Shown in pieces: positions 8,431 through 16,874 of a stretch of 64,000 nt of DNA (positions within the stretch are counted from its first letter, which is position 1; each line of letters starts with the position of its first letter). Origin of the DNA: SZUA-36 sp963727635. Its GTDB lineage: Bacteria; Pseudomonadota; Gammaproteobacteria; Xanthomonadales; SZUA-36. The notes beneath the pieces are model-generated. The model worked only from the letters and a program-made list of their open reading frames with translations, searched no databases and was not told where the DNA came from. The translations under genes were made by a program, and so were the position numbers. Where the stretch lies: contig CAVSHP010000015.1 in NCBI GenBank assembly GCA_963727635.1, positions 248,001 through 312,000 of the forward strand, in the 5' to 3' direction.

Positions 8431-9279
8431 ATGAGCGAAGATCAATCGAGTAACGGTTCCGGGCCCAAAACCTGGATGGGGCGCATCAGCAAAGTGTTTT
8501 CATCCGAGCCCCGGGACCGTGAAGAGCTGAGAGAACTGATTAAAGAGTCCTGTGAGAAGGGCATACTTGACGCAGATGCCGTTGCAATGATCGATGGCGC
8601 ACTCGCCGTATCGGAAATGCAGGTTCGCGACGCGATGGTGCCGCGATCGCACATGGTCGTCATTCCGGTTGAATCTTCCCTGGACGAATTCCTGCCGAAG
8701 GTTCTTGAATCCGGCCACTCACGATTCCCGGTAATCGGTGAGGACCGCGATGAGGTTGAAGGCATTCTGCTGGCCAAGGATCTGTTGCGCCACTATGCGG
8801 AGGAAAGCGAAACCTTCAATCTCAAGGCTCTGCTCAGGCCCGCGGTCGTGATTCCTGAAAGCAAGCGTTTGAACATGCTGCTAAGGGACTTTCGCGCCAG
8901 TCGCAACCACATGGCCATCGTGGTCGATGAGTACGGCGGGGTATCCGGTCTGATTACCATCGAGGATGTTCTCGAAGAGATCGTCGGCGAAATTGACGAT
9001 GAGCACGACGAGGAAGAAGAGGCGCCGATCAAGGCACTTGGCAATCACAGCTATCGTTTAGATGCACTGGCCGAGGTTGGGGAATTCAACGAGGCATTCG
9101 AAACGAACCTGAGTGATGAAGACTACGACACCGTGGGCGGCCTGTTGCTTGCTGAGTTTGGCCGGGTCCCGGAAACGGGGGAGGAAGTGGTTTTGGCAGG
9201 GCGTTTCCATTTTCGCGTAACCGCGGCCGATAACCGTCGTATCGTCATGCTTGAAATGAATGATCTCAAGCCCGATTAG
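8431..9279 (+). CDS. corC: CBS-domain protein CorC/YbeX
   Basis: A 282-residue cytoplasmic protein with two CBS domains (about residues 70-190: VRDAMVPRSHMVVIP and GVSGLITIEDVLEEIVGEI) and a C-terminal transporter-associated domain (about 205-282) ending in the usual VTAADNRRIVMLEM segment. No membrane segment is present. In enterobacteria CorC/YbeX modulates cobalt/magnesium efflux and has been linked to ribosome metabolism together with YbeY and YbeZ. It normally precedes lnt; here its 3' end overlaps a DUF4105/Lnb-like gene by 20 nt. A 22-nt repeat sits just before its start, at 8404-8425. Confidence 0.93.
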   Translation: MSEDQSSNGSGPKTWMGRISKVFSSEPRDREELRELIKESCEKGILDADAVAMIDGALAVSEMQVRDAMVPRSHMVVIPVESSLDEFLPKVLESGHSRFPVIGEDRDEVEGILLAKDLLRHYAEESETFNLKALLRPAVVIPESKRLNMLLRDFRASRNHMAIVVDEYGGVSGLITIEDVLEEIVGEIDDEHDEEEEAPIKALGNHSYRLDALAEVGEFNEAFETNLSDEDYDTVGGLLLAEFGRVPETGEEVVLAGRFHFRVTAADNRRIVMLEMNDLKPD

Positions 9280-10519
9280 TCCGCGCACCGGACGCAGACG
9301 GTCAGGTTTGCTTCAAAGTTGGTGGCTTTATCTTGGCCTGGCGTTGCTGATCTGCTCCAGGGTGGGTATTGCTTCCGAAGTTTCGCCCATACCCGCGGTT
9401 CCCGCCGATGGCCACGAAGCGTGGTTGGTGACATTCGGGCCCGGCGAAATCTACTTTGAACGCTTCGGGCACAATGCCATCTGGCTGCGGGAACCCGCTG
9501 TCGGCCTGGACCATACCTTCAACTTTGGTAATTTTGATTTTGAGCAGGAAGATTTTTTCCTGCACTTCATGCGCGGACGCATGCTGTATTTTTCCGTAGC
9601 ACAACCGGCAAAATGGGATTTTGACCTTTACCGGCAGGAAAACCGGAGTATCCGGGCTCAGAAACTCAACTTGACAGAACCGCAGTATCAGCAGTTACGT
9701 GATTTCCTGCTGGACGAAATCCAAGTTGAAAACCGCGAGTATCGCTATGATTATTATCTCAATAACTGTTCGACGAGGATCAGGGACGCGCTCGATTTTG
9801 CACTCGATGGCGCACTCCGTGTGCGTACCGGACAGGTTCCCGCGAAACTGAACTTCCGCGACCAGACCCGGCGTCTGACAGAGATGCAGTTCTGGGTTTA
9901 CCTGGGTCTGGAGACCAGTCTGGGATTTCCGGTGGACCGGGCGATCTCACGCTGGGACGAGATGTTCATTCCAATGGTCGTTGCAGACGAGATTGCTGCG
10001 ATGTCAGCGCAAACAGCCGGGACCGGAGAGCCGCTTGTCGGCTTGGATACAATGTTTTATACCTCGACGCTGGCCGCGCCAAATGAGACGCCAGTGCCGG
10101 TCTGGTACCGCTACCTGTTAACCGGTCTTGCTATCACCGGGCTGGCCTGGCTAAGCGGCAAATTCATGCCACGGGTATGGCTGAATGGTCTATGCCGCGC
10201 CTGGGTCCTGGTCAGCGCAACCATGGGTTTGGCGCTCGCTGCATTGTGGTGGTTAACTGATCATGCAGCCGCCAGGGACAATGCCAACCTGCTGGTGCTT
10301 AACCCCCTGGTATTGCTGGCATTGCTGCCCGCGCTGCAACGGCCGGGTGCGGTCGTGCTGGCCGCTGGAAACCTGTTGGCATTTGTCCTGTTATTTCTGC
10401 CCGAACACCAGTACAACCTGGATGTGCTTGCCATATTTACGCCGGTTAACCTCGCCGTTGCGTTTTATTTGTTTCGCTCAGGGACCGTCAGGAAAGGGGA
10501 ACAGGGTGCGCTGGGATAA
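9260..10519 (+). CDS. DUF4105 / Lnb-like membrane protein (candidate lipoprotein N-acyltransferase)
   Basis: A 419-residue protein: an N-terminal membrane anchor or signal (about residues 17-36), a periplasmic DUF4105 domain (about 45-240), then five hydrophobic segments (about 288-415). The domain carries the conserved FERFGHNAIWL histidine and YYLNNCSTRIRD cysteine, an arrangement compatible with a papain/NlpC-like Cys-His active site. From memory, this domain plus five C-terminal helices is the build of Lnb, the lipoprotein N-acyltransferase described in Bacteroides. It overlaps corC by 20 nt and so takes the place where gammaproteobacteria usually have lnt, whose job is the same acylation. 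The function is an inference from architecture and position; many DUF4105 proteins are uncharacterised. Its 3' end overlaps the convergent phosphatase gene by 42 nt. Confidence 0.8.
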   Translation: MISSPISPRTGRRRSGLLQSWWLYLGLALLICSRVGIASEVSPIPAVPADGHEAWLVTFGPGEIYFERFGHNAIWLREPAVGLDHTFNFGNFDFEQEDFFLHFMRGRMLYFSVAQPAKWDFDLYRQENRSIRAQKLNLTEPQYQQLRDFLLDEIQVENREYRYDYYLNNCSTRIRDALDFALDGALRVRTGQVPAKLNFRDQTRRLTEMQFWVYLGLETSLGFPVDRAISRWDEMFIPMVVADEIAAMSAQTAGTGEPLVGLDTMFYTSTLAAPNETPVPVWYRYLLTGLAITGLAWLSGKFMPRVWLNGLCRAWVLVSATMGLALAALWWLTDHAAARDNANLLVLNPLVLLALLPALQRPGAVVLAAGNLLAFVLLFLPEHQYNLDVLAIFTPVNLAVAFYLFRSGTVRKGEQGALG

Positions 10520-11002
10520 TATTTCTACCCGTGATTCGTCACCGGATACGGATATGACAAATAACTGGTCATAATCCAAATCGTCCATATCCCTGATAAA
10601 ACACACGCATAACAGGCGGGCGAGATCAGGGGTGGTGTTGCTGTGCCCGACGACGAGCGCATTGTGCCGGTTTTCCCGCAGGTCCTTGACCAGTGCTGGG
10701 AGGTCGTGGGGATCGTACAGTGTCAATTTCAGCCCCAGCATCGTAGCCAGCGGCTCGGCGGTATCGCGACTGCGGCGGTAATCGCTCGACCAGATATCCG
10801 TGATGCCCTTGTCCCTAAGCCAGTTGGCCAGTTGTTCCGAGCGGTAGTGGCCCATGTCTGTAAGACCCGGGTCGTCGCCGTCATCCGCCAGTTTTTCCGA
10901 ATGCCGGACAAGGTAAAGCGTGTAATCGCCATCTGCTTCGGTTGCCCCCGCATTGCCCATGATGCAAACAAGCAGAAGTAAAAGCAGCCTCGGAATACGC
11001 AT
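10478..11002 (-). CDS. Secreted histidine phosphatase (SixA/phosphoglycerate mutase superfamily)
   Basis: A 174-residue protein with an N-terminal signal peptide (MRIPRLLLLLLVCIMGNAGA). The phosphohistidine motif reads LVRHSEK rather than the commonest RHG, and the second catalytic histidine is in LVVGHSNTTPD; a conserved arginine pair lies in SSDYRRSRDTAEPLA. This fits a periplasmic phosphatase of the histidine phosphatase superfamily; the substrate is not predictable. Its ATG overlaps the prfA stop (ATGA), so it is translationally coupled to prfA. In most relatives prmC follows prfA, so this gene occupies an unexpected slot. Confidence 0.82.
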   Translation of the reverse strand: MRIPRLLLLLLVCIMGNAGATEADGDYTLYLVRHSEKLADDGDDPGLTDMGHYRSEQLANWLRDKGITDIWSSDYRRSRDTAEPLATMLGLKLTLYDPHDLPALVKDLRENRHNALVVGHSNTTPDLARLLCVCFIRDMDDLDYDQLFVISVSGDESRVEILSQRTLFPFPDGP

Positions 11003-12090
11003 CAGGTGGCCAGCTCATTGAGCAATTCGGCCTGGTGTTCCTGTGTCAGGGGTCCGATGATCATATCCAGGTTGCCGGTCAGCAACTCATCCAGCTTGTA
11101 CAGGGTCAGTCCGATCCTGTGGTCGGTTACCCGCCCCTGGGGGAAATTATAGGTGCGGATCCGTTGCGAGCGATCGCCTGAACCCACCTGCAGTTTCCTG
11201 CTTGCAGCCTGTTCGCGCGCCTGTTCGGCTCTTTCCCTTTCAAGCAGACGGGCGCTTAGCAAAGACAGTGCACGCGCCTTGTTCTTATGCTGCGATCGCT
11301 CATCCTGGCATTCGACCACGATTCCGGACGGTAAATGGGTGATGCGAATAGCCGAGTCAGTCGTGTTCACGTGCTGGCCGCCGGCACCGGACGAGCGGTA
11401 GGTATCAATTTTGAGATCCGAGGTCTGGATGTCCACGCCCTCAATATCCTCGCGTTCCGGCAGGATGGCAACCGTGCACGCCGAGGTGTGGATACGACCC
11501 TGTGATTCGGTTTCAGGCACACGTTGAACACGGTGTGTTCCCGATTCAAACTTGAACCTGGAATAGGCGCCGTGGCCAATGATGCGGGCAACGATTTCCT
11601 TGTAGCCGCCATGTTCGCCATTGCTGGTGTTGATGGTTTCAATCTGCCAGTGTTTGTTTTCCACGTAGCGGTGATACATTCGAAACAGGTCGCCGGCAAA
11701 CAGGGCGGCCTCATCGCCGCCTGTACCTGCGCGGATTTCGAGGAATATATTGCTCTCGTCATCCGGGTCCTTGGGCAGCAGGAGGACGTTCAGTTGTTCT
11801 TCGAGTTCTCTCTGCCGCTCGCTCGCGCTTTCAATCTCCTCACAGGCGAGATCGTGCATTTCGACGTCCGGGCTTTTTAGCAGGCTTTTCGCCTCTTCGA
11901 CGGAGCGCCCGGCCTGTTGCCATTTCTGCCAGGTTTCCACCACCGGACCCAGTTGCGAATACTCGACCGACAATTCGCGAAACCGCTTCTGGTCGGTGAT
12001 GATCTCCGCTGTGCCCAGAAGGATGCCGACCTCCTCGTAACGTTCCCGTGCCTGACCCAGCCGGGCGCTGATTGAAGGTAACAGGCTCAC
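11002..12090 (-). CDS. prfA: Peptide chain release factor 1
   Basis: RF1, 362 residues, recognises UAA and UAG and triggers peptide release. The GGQ motif that enters the peptidyl-transferase centre is in SGAGGQHVNTTDSA. The codon-recognition loop has PET in RVPETESQGRIHTSAC where E. coli RF1 has PAT. The start is GTG at 12090, overlapping the hemA stop as GTGA, which indicates translational coupling. The usual downstream partner prmC, which methylates the GGQ glutamine, is not adjacent here. Confidence 0.96.
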   Translation of the reverse strand: MSLLPSISARLGQARERYEEVGILLGTAEIITDQKRFRELSVEYSQLGPVVETWQKWQQAGRSVEEAKSLLKSPDVEMHDLACEEIESASERQRELEEQLNVLLLPKDPDDESNIFLEIRAGTGGDEAALFAGDLFRMYHRYVENKHWQIETINTSNGEHGGYKEIVARIIGHGAYSRFKFESGTHRVQRVPETESQGRIHTSACTVAILPEREDIEGVDIQTSDLKIDTYRSSGAGGQHVNTTDSAIRITHLPSGIVVECQDERSQHKNKARALSLLSARLLERERAEQAREQAASRKLQVGSGDRSQRIRTYNFPQGRVTDHRIGLTLYKLDELLTGNLDMIIGPLTQEHQAELLNELAT

Positions 12091-13346
12091 TTCTCGTCTT
12101 CCGGTTCAAACAGGCGGTTGGCAACCTTTAAGAGTTCATCATCCTGTTCTTCGGCCGCCTGGCGCAGACGTGTGCTGGGTAAATGCAGGATGCGCTTGGT
12201 CAGGGTATGCGCCAGCTTCGCAATCACCTGTTCCGGGTCCTGGCCTGCCCTGATTTTCCGCAAGGCCTTGTCGACCAGTTCATCGCTGTTCATGCGTGCG
12301 TGTTTATGCAGGTTTTTCAGGTAAACCGCCGCCCGGGCGCTGTTCAGCCAACGCATGAATTCATCGACGGATTCTTCCACATCGGTTCCGGCGGCCTCGG
12401 CGGCTTCACTGCGCTTGGAAAGATTCTCGTCTACGACCTTTTGCAGATCGTCAATGGTATAGAGGTACACGTTTCCGAGCTTGCCGACGTCGGGGTGGAT
12501 ATCCCTCGGCACCGCGATATCGACCATGAACATGGGCTGATTACGGCGTTGCTTGAGCGCTGCCTTGACCGTATTGGCGTGAATAATGGGTTCGAGACTG
12601 GCGGTTGAGCTAATCAGGATATCCGCTCTGTGCAAAACGCCAGGCAAATCGTTCAGCGAAACGGCAAATGCATTGAACTGTTCGGCCAGTTCGTTGGCCC
12701 GCTCGATACTCCTGTTGGCAATGATCAGGCTCGACAGGCCTTTGTCATGCAGGTGGCGGCCACACAATTCGACCATCTCACCGGCACCGACCAGGATAAC
12801 GGTCTTGCTGGCCAGGTCTCCAAAGATTTGCTTTGCCAGCATGACGGTCGTATAGGCGACTGAAACCGAGTGTTCGCCAATATGGGTCTTGGTGCGGATG
12901 CGTTTGCCGGTGGCGAACGCGCGCTGAAACAAGCGGTCCAGGACCTTTTCTACACCGCCCACTTCGGCAGACATTTGCCAGGCATCCTTTAGCTGACCGA
13001 CAATTTGTGACTCGCCCAGGACCAGGGAATCCAGTCCACCCGCAACCCTGAAAAGATGGTGCACTGCTCGATCTCGTTCGTGCACGTAACAATGCTTTTC
13101 CATTTCCGTGTCACTCAGGCCGCCCTTGGCTTGCAGCCATCGGCGCACCTGGGTGCGGCTCTGCTTCGGGCCGACGCTGTAAACCTCGGTGCGGTTACAG
13201 GTACTGACGATCACGACCTCCTCGATTCCTTCGAGGTCGAGCAGTTCCCGCACCCGATCGGCATAGTCGATCCGCGTGATGGCAATTTTCTCGCGGATTT
13301 CCAGCGTTGCTGTATGGTGACTGATTCCGGTAATAAGGAGTGGCAT
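12087..13346 (-). CDS. hemA: Glutamyl-tRNA reductase
   Basis: The first committed enzyme of C5-pathway tetrapyrrole synthesis: it reduces glutamyl-tRNA(Glu) to glutamate-1-semialdehyde with NADPH. The protein has 419 residues. Catalytic Cys50 lies in VIVSTCNRTEVYSV, the NADPH-binding motif is VGAGEMVELCGRHL, and a helical dimerisation domain follows. The ATG at 13346 gives the classical MPLLITGISHHTA start. It heads the minus-strand operon hemA-prfA-phosphatase and is divergent from the TPR lipoprotein gene, with 176 nt between the two starts. A TAGAAT hexamer lies only 8 nt before the ATG, so any leader would be very short. Confidence 0.96.
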   Translation of the reverse strand: MPLLITGISHHTATLEIREKIAITRIDYADRVRELLDLEGIEEVVIVSTCNRTEVYSVGPKQSRTQVRRWLQAKGGLSDTEMEKHCYVHERDRAVHHLFRVAGGLDSLVLGESQIVGQLKDAWQMSAEVGGVEKVLDRLFQRAFATGKRIRTKTHIGEHSVSVAYTTVMLAKQIFGDLASKTVILVGAGEMVELCGRHLHDKGLSSLIIANRSIERANELAEQFNAFAVSLNDLPGVLHRADILISSTASLEPIIHANTVKAALKQRRNQPMFMVDIAVPRDIHPDVGKLGNVYLYTIDDLQKVVDENLSKRSEAAEAAGTDVEESVDEFMRWLNSARAAVYLKNLHKHARMNSDELVDKALRKIRAGQDPEQVIAKLAHTLTKRILHLPSTRLRQAAEEQDDELLKVANRLFEPEDEK

Positions 13347-13522
13347 GGGCGATTATTCTAATAAAAAACCTGGCAAATGTGCTTGCCAATCAGGGTAATT
13401 TCAAGTCCGGCGCAGTTCAGATACCCGTCCAATGGACGATTATCATCTTTGCTTGCTCGCGGGGATTGGTTAGCTGGCTTCAAGCGGTTATCCTGTGTCA
13501 CATGAATTGTGACTATTGTTTC

Positions 13523-15259
13523 ATGAAAAGGGTAGTGTGCGTGCTCATTTTCGTCATGTCGATACTGGCAGGATGTGCAACTGTGCAGGAATCACCGTCC
13601 GTGACGGTCGCGGAGACCGGTTCCGCGCCCGTGGAATCGGCACCTGAAGAGGACTCAACAGCCGAATTGCCCCCGACAGATGCGGATGTGATGTACCACG
13701 TGTTTGCCGCAGAGGAGATGGGCGCTGAGGGCGATTTTTCAGGCGCGGCAGCCGAGTATCTGGAGGCTGCGCTGAAATCTGAAGATCCTGAAATCGCGGA
13801 GCGGGCCGCAAAGGTGGCGGTTTCAGCCGGGGAATGGCAGTTGGTCGCACTGGCCTCGGACCGTTGGGCGACGCTGGACCCCGAAAGTCTGAACGCGCGC
13901 GAACTGGCCGCCGGTTCGAGGTTGAAGGAGGGTGACTTTGCCGGAGCTGAGTACCAGCTTGCGCGGATTCTCGAGTTGACTGCAGCTGACCAGGACGAGG
14001 GTTGGAATATCGTCATCTCATTACTCGCGCCCGTTGATGACCAGGGCCGTGCGAATAAGATACTGGACGGTCTGCTGGAGCAATTTGGCGGGGGATCGAA
14101 CGTCAGTGCACTGTTTGCACGCAGCCGTCTTGCCGCTAATTTCGGTGAACTGGAACAGGCTTTTGACCTCGCCGAACAGGCCATAAAACTTGAGCCCAAA
14201 AGGGTGGATTTGTTGGCCTGGTCGGGCAGGCTTGCCGTCAACCTCGGAGACCAGTTACTGGCGCTAAACCGCTATCAACAAGCCTGGGAGACTGAACCCC
14301 GGAATGAAAAAATTGCCATGGCCTATGCAGAGCTCTTAAAGAGAAATAATGAGCTGAAAACTGCAGAGGATGTATTGGCCCAGTTGCCCGACACACCCGA
14401 TATGAGATTTGCCCGTATTGTTTTTGCATTGGATGGTGGTGACACGGAAAGTGCGAAGGCGCTGTATGCAGGTTTTTACACCGTGAAGTACGACGACAAG
14501 TCGCAGGCGGCATTTCAGGCGGCGCAAAGTGCCGAGTTGCTTGAGCTTCAGCGCGAAGCCATTGACTGGTACGAACAGGTCAGCGGTGAAAATTCGATAC
14601 GCGCCATCATGCGTCGGGCGTTTTTGCTGGCCGGGCTAGGCGATGTCGAAGCGGCGCGGAATCTGCTGACCCAACTCAGGGTCAGGGCTGACGCCGAGAT
14701 CAAATCCCAGAGTTACCAGGCTGAAGCACAAATCCTCCAGGAGGCAGGTGACAAGGAGCAGGCGCTCAAGCTTTTGAGTGACGGTCTGGAGTCGTTGCCC
14801 GAAGACGTCCCGATGCGTTATATGCGGGCGCTGATGGCGGTCGATCAGGGTCAACTGGAATTGGCCGAAAATGATTTGCGGCTGATCATTTCGGAACAAC
14901 CCGACAATGCCGCGGCCATCAATGCGCTGGGTTATACACTGGCCGACCTGACCGATCGTTATGACGAAGCCGAAGAACTGATATCACAGGCCTACGAACT
15001 GCAGCCCGATGACGCCTCCATTATCGACAGCATGGGCTGGATATCTTACCGGCTCGGACGTTTACCCGAAGCCGAGAGTTACATGCGGGAAGCCTGGAAA
15101 ATGATGCGCAATGCCGAGATTGCGGCCCACCTGGGAGAAGTGCTGTGGGCCCGGGGACAAAAAGAAGAGGCGCGTTCTACCTGGCAGTTGGGCCTGCAAC
15201 TGGAAAGTGATAATGAAATTCTGCTCGATACCATGCGCCGTTTCGGTGAGCAGCCTTGA
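13523..15259 (+). CDS. TPR-repeat lipoprotein
   Basis: A 578-residue protein with a lipoprotein signal (MKRVVCVLIFVMSILAGC, lipid cysteine at residue 18) followed by an acidic Ser/Pro/Glu linker and then a solenoid of tetratricopeptide repeats to the C-terminus; the last repeats (EQPDNAAAINALGYTLADL, ELQPDDASIIDSMGWISY) are clearest. Such a gene between hemA and lolB is common in gammaproteobacteria and the product is presumably an outer-membrane-associated scaffold. I chose the ATG at 13523 because it gives a compact signal peptide; the ATG at 13502 adds seven residues and the frame stays open further upstream. Its stop overlaps the lolB start. Confidence 0.82.
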   Translation: MKRVVCVLIFVMSILAGCATVQESPSVTVAETGSAPVESAPEEDSTAELPPTDADVMYHVFAAEEMGAEGDFSGAAAEYLEAALKSEDPEIAERAAKVAVSAGEWQLVALASDRWATLDPESLNARELAAGSRLKEGDFAGAEYQLARILELTAADQDEGWNIVISLLAPVDDQGRANKILDGLLEQFGGGSNVSALFARSRLAANFGELEQAFDLAEQAIKLEPKRVDLLAWSGRLAVNLGDQLLALNRYQQAWETEPRNEKIAMAYAELLKRNNELKTAEDVLAQLPDTPDMRFARIVFALDGGDTESAKALYAGFYTVKYDDKSQAAFQAAQSAELLELQREAIDWYEQVSGENSIRAIMRRAFLLAGLGDVEAARNLLTQLRVRADAEIKSQSYQAEAQILQEAGDKEQALKLLSDGLESLPEDVPMRYMRALMAVDQGQLELAENDLRLIISEQPDNAAAINALGYTLADLTDRYDEAEELISQAYELQPDDASIIDSMGWISYRLGRLPEAESYMREAWKMMRNAEIAAHLGEVLWARGQKEEARSTWQLGLQLESDNEILLDTMRRFGEQP

Positions 15260-15888
15260 CAAGGATTTTCGCGTGCAGGCGTTATTGGTTGATTCTTGCG
15301 CTTTGCACCCTGAATGCCTGCACTGCCGTTCCGCCAAAAGGCGCAGCAGGCGTTGATCGTGCGGCGTTTCAGGATCGTGCCGTCCAACTCAATGCCATTA
15401 CGGCGTGGGGCCTTGCGGGCAAGATTTCCCTGGATGATGGTGACCAGGGAGGCAGTGGCAGACTCCAGTGGGAAGTTAAACCCGGTCATAGCGAGATTGA
15501 TTTTCACGGTGCGCTGGGGCGTGGGGCGTGGCATTTACAGGTTGGCCCCGGAGGCGCGTGGTTACAGTTGGCGGATGGTACCGAACAGACCGCGCCCGGT
15601 GTGAGCGAATTGATCCAGGAACAAATCGGCTGGCCCATACCATTGGACGCCCTGCAATGGTGGGTGAGGGGTCTGGCGGCACCGGGGGTCATTGAAAACG
15701 AAACGCTGGATCCGGAGGGATTGTTGATCTCGCTGCATCAGTTTGGCTGGAGCGTGGATTTCAACCGTTATGATGTATTTGCCGGTATGGAGATGCCCGT
15801 TCGACTGGATGCCAAGCGTGATAATTACCGGGTAAAACTGGCCATTAGCCGTTGGCGAATGGGTGTAGATGATGAGCCCGCCGATTGA
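15256..15888 (+). CDS. lolB: Outer-membrane lipoprotein receptor LolB
   Basis: A 210-residue lipoprotein that accepts lipoproteins from LolA and inserts them in the outer membrane. It has a short hydrophobic signal and a candidate lipid cysteine at residue 22 (LNAC; Asn in the second position is unusual), then the LolB beta-sandwich with the typical NAITAWGLAGKISL opening and the GWPIPLDALQWWVRGL segment. The start is TTG at 15256, overlapping the previous stop as TTGA; no ATG exists nearby, so a non-ATG start is required. It is followed by ispE with a 20-nt overlap, the standard lolB-ispE-prs arrangement. Confidence 0.92.
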   Translation: MTRIFACRRYWLILALCTLNACTAVPPKGAAGVDRAAFQDRAVQLNAITAWGLAGKISLDDGDQGGSGRLQWEVKPGHSEIDFHGALGRGAWHLQVGPGGAWLQLADGTEQTAPGVSELIQEQIGWPIPLDALQWWVRGLAAPGVIENETLDPEGLLISLHQFGWSVDFNRYDVFAGMEMPVRLDAKRDNYRVKLAISRWRMGVDDEPAD

Positions 15889-16720
15889 AAACGCATTGAA
15901 GGTTTGGCCCGCGCCAGCCAAGTTGAACCTGTTTCTGCATATTACCGGTCGTCGTCCGGACGGCTATCACGAATTGCAGACCCTGTTTCAATTACTGGAC
16001 TGGGGGGATGAATTAAGTTTCGCGCTCAACACTAACGGTCATATCAGCAGGATTGATAACAGCGCCGGCATTCCAGAGTCGGAGGATATCTGCGTACGCG
16101 CGGCGCACCTGCTTCAAAATCGCTGTGATGTGCAAATGGGTGTACAGATTACATTGCACAAGCGCATTCCGATCGGTGCTGGTCTCGGTGGCGGCAGTTC
16201 CGACGCCGCAACGGTTTTGTACGCATTGAACCAGTTGTGGTCCTGTGATTTATCCCGGCAACAACTTGCCGAGCTGGGTCTGGAACTGGGTGCTGATGTG
16301 CCGGTATTTGTCAATGGATACAGCGCGTGGGCGGAGGGTCGGGGTGAGCGGTTGCAGGCCGTTGAGCTCGGTCAAAGGTTCTATGTGCTGGTGTTTCCGG
16401 ATGTGAGTATTTCTACCGCCGATATATTTCGTCATCCGTCACTCAAGCGTGACTCCAGGCCGGTGGAGATGTCTCCAAAATGGTACCGGCCGGGCCGGAA
16501 TGACTGCGAAGCGGTCGTGCTGCAGTTATACCCGCAACTCAGGCAACTGGTCGAGGATTTGTCCGCCTGGGGTGAACCGCACATGAGTGGCACGGGCAGC
16601 ACGTTTTTTTTATCATTCAACACAAAAAAAAATGCAATCAGCGCGGCAAGCGAATTAGAATGCCGATATAATGTCCGGCCTGTCAGCGGGGTAGACAGAT
16701 CAAATTTGTTGAATAAATGA
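15869..16720 (+). CDS. ispE: 4-diphosphocytidyl-2-C-methyl-D-erythritol kinase
   Basis: GHMP kinase of the non-mevalonate isoprenoid pathway, 283 residues; it phosphorylates the 2-hydroxyl of CDP-methylerythritol. The N-terminal PAPAKLNLFLHITGRRPDGYH substrate block, the ATP motif IPIGAGLGGGSSDAA and the C-terminal MSGTGSTFF glycine loop are all present. Two consecutive ATGs (15869, 15872) are possible starts. It overlaps the lolB 3' end and is followed by tRNA-Gln and prs, as in many gammaproteobacteria. The 3' end is noticeably more A-rich than the rest. Confidence 0.96.
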   Translation: MMSPPIENALKVWPAPAKLNLFLHITGRRPDGYHELQTLFQLLDWGDELSFALNTNGHISRIDNSAGIPESEDICVRAAHLLQNRCDVQMGVQITLHKRIPIGAGLGGGSSDAATVLYALNQLWSCDLSRQQLAELGLELGADVPVFVNGYSAWAEGRGERLQAVELGQRFYVLVFPDVSISTADIFRHPSLKRDSRPVEMSPKWYRPGRNDCEAVVLQLYPQLRQLVEDLSAWGEPHMSGTGSTFFLSFNTKKNAISAASELECRYNVRPVSGVDRSNLLNK

Positions 16721-16755
16721 CCGTAGAGTTGTGAACATTAAGTATTGAAGACGTT

Positions 16756-16832
16756 TGGGACGTCGCCAAGTCGGCTAAGGCACGGGGTTTTGATCCCCGC
16801 ATTCGCAGGTTCGAGTCCTGCCGTCCCAGCCA
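16756..16832 (+). tRNA. tRNA-Gln (anticodon TTG)
   Basis: A complete cloverleaf: acceptor stem TGGGACG with CGTCCCA, anticodon stem CGGGG/CCCCG around loop TTTTGAT giving anticodon TTG, T-arm with GTTCGAGTC, and an encoded CCA end. The D-arm is two bases longer than in E. coli tRNA-Gln. It lies between ispE and prs, a classic location. Confidence 0.97.
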
Positions 16833-16874
16833 TTTTTGAAAACCGATTAACAATTCAGTCCAGGTGGTGAGACA

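Noticed and set aside
13347..13522. An N-terminal extension of the TPR lipoprotein back to 13340
   Set aside because: It would bury the lipoprotein signal peptide 60 residues inside the protein and overlap the divergent hemA start.
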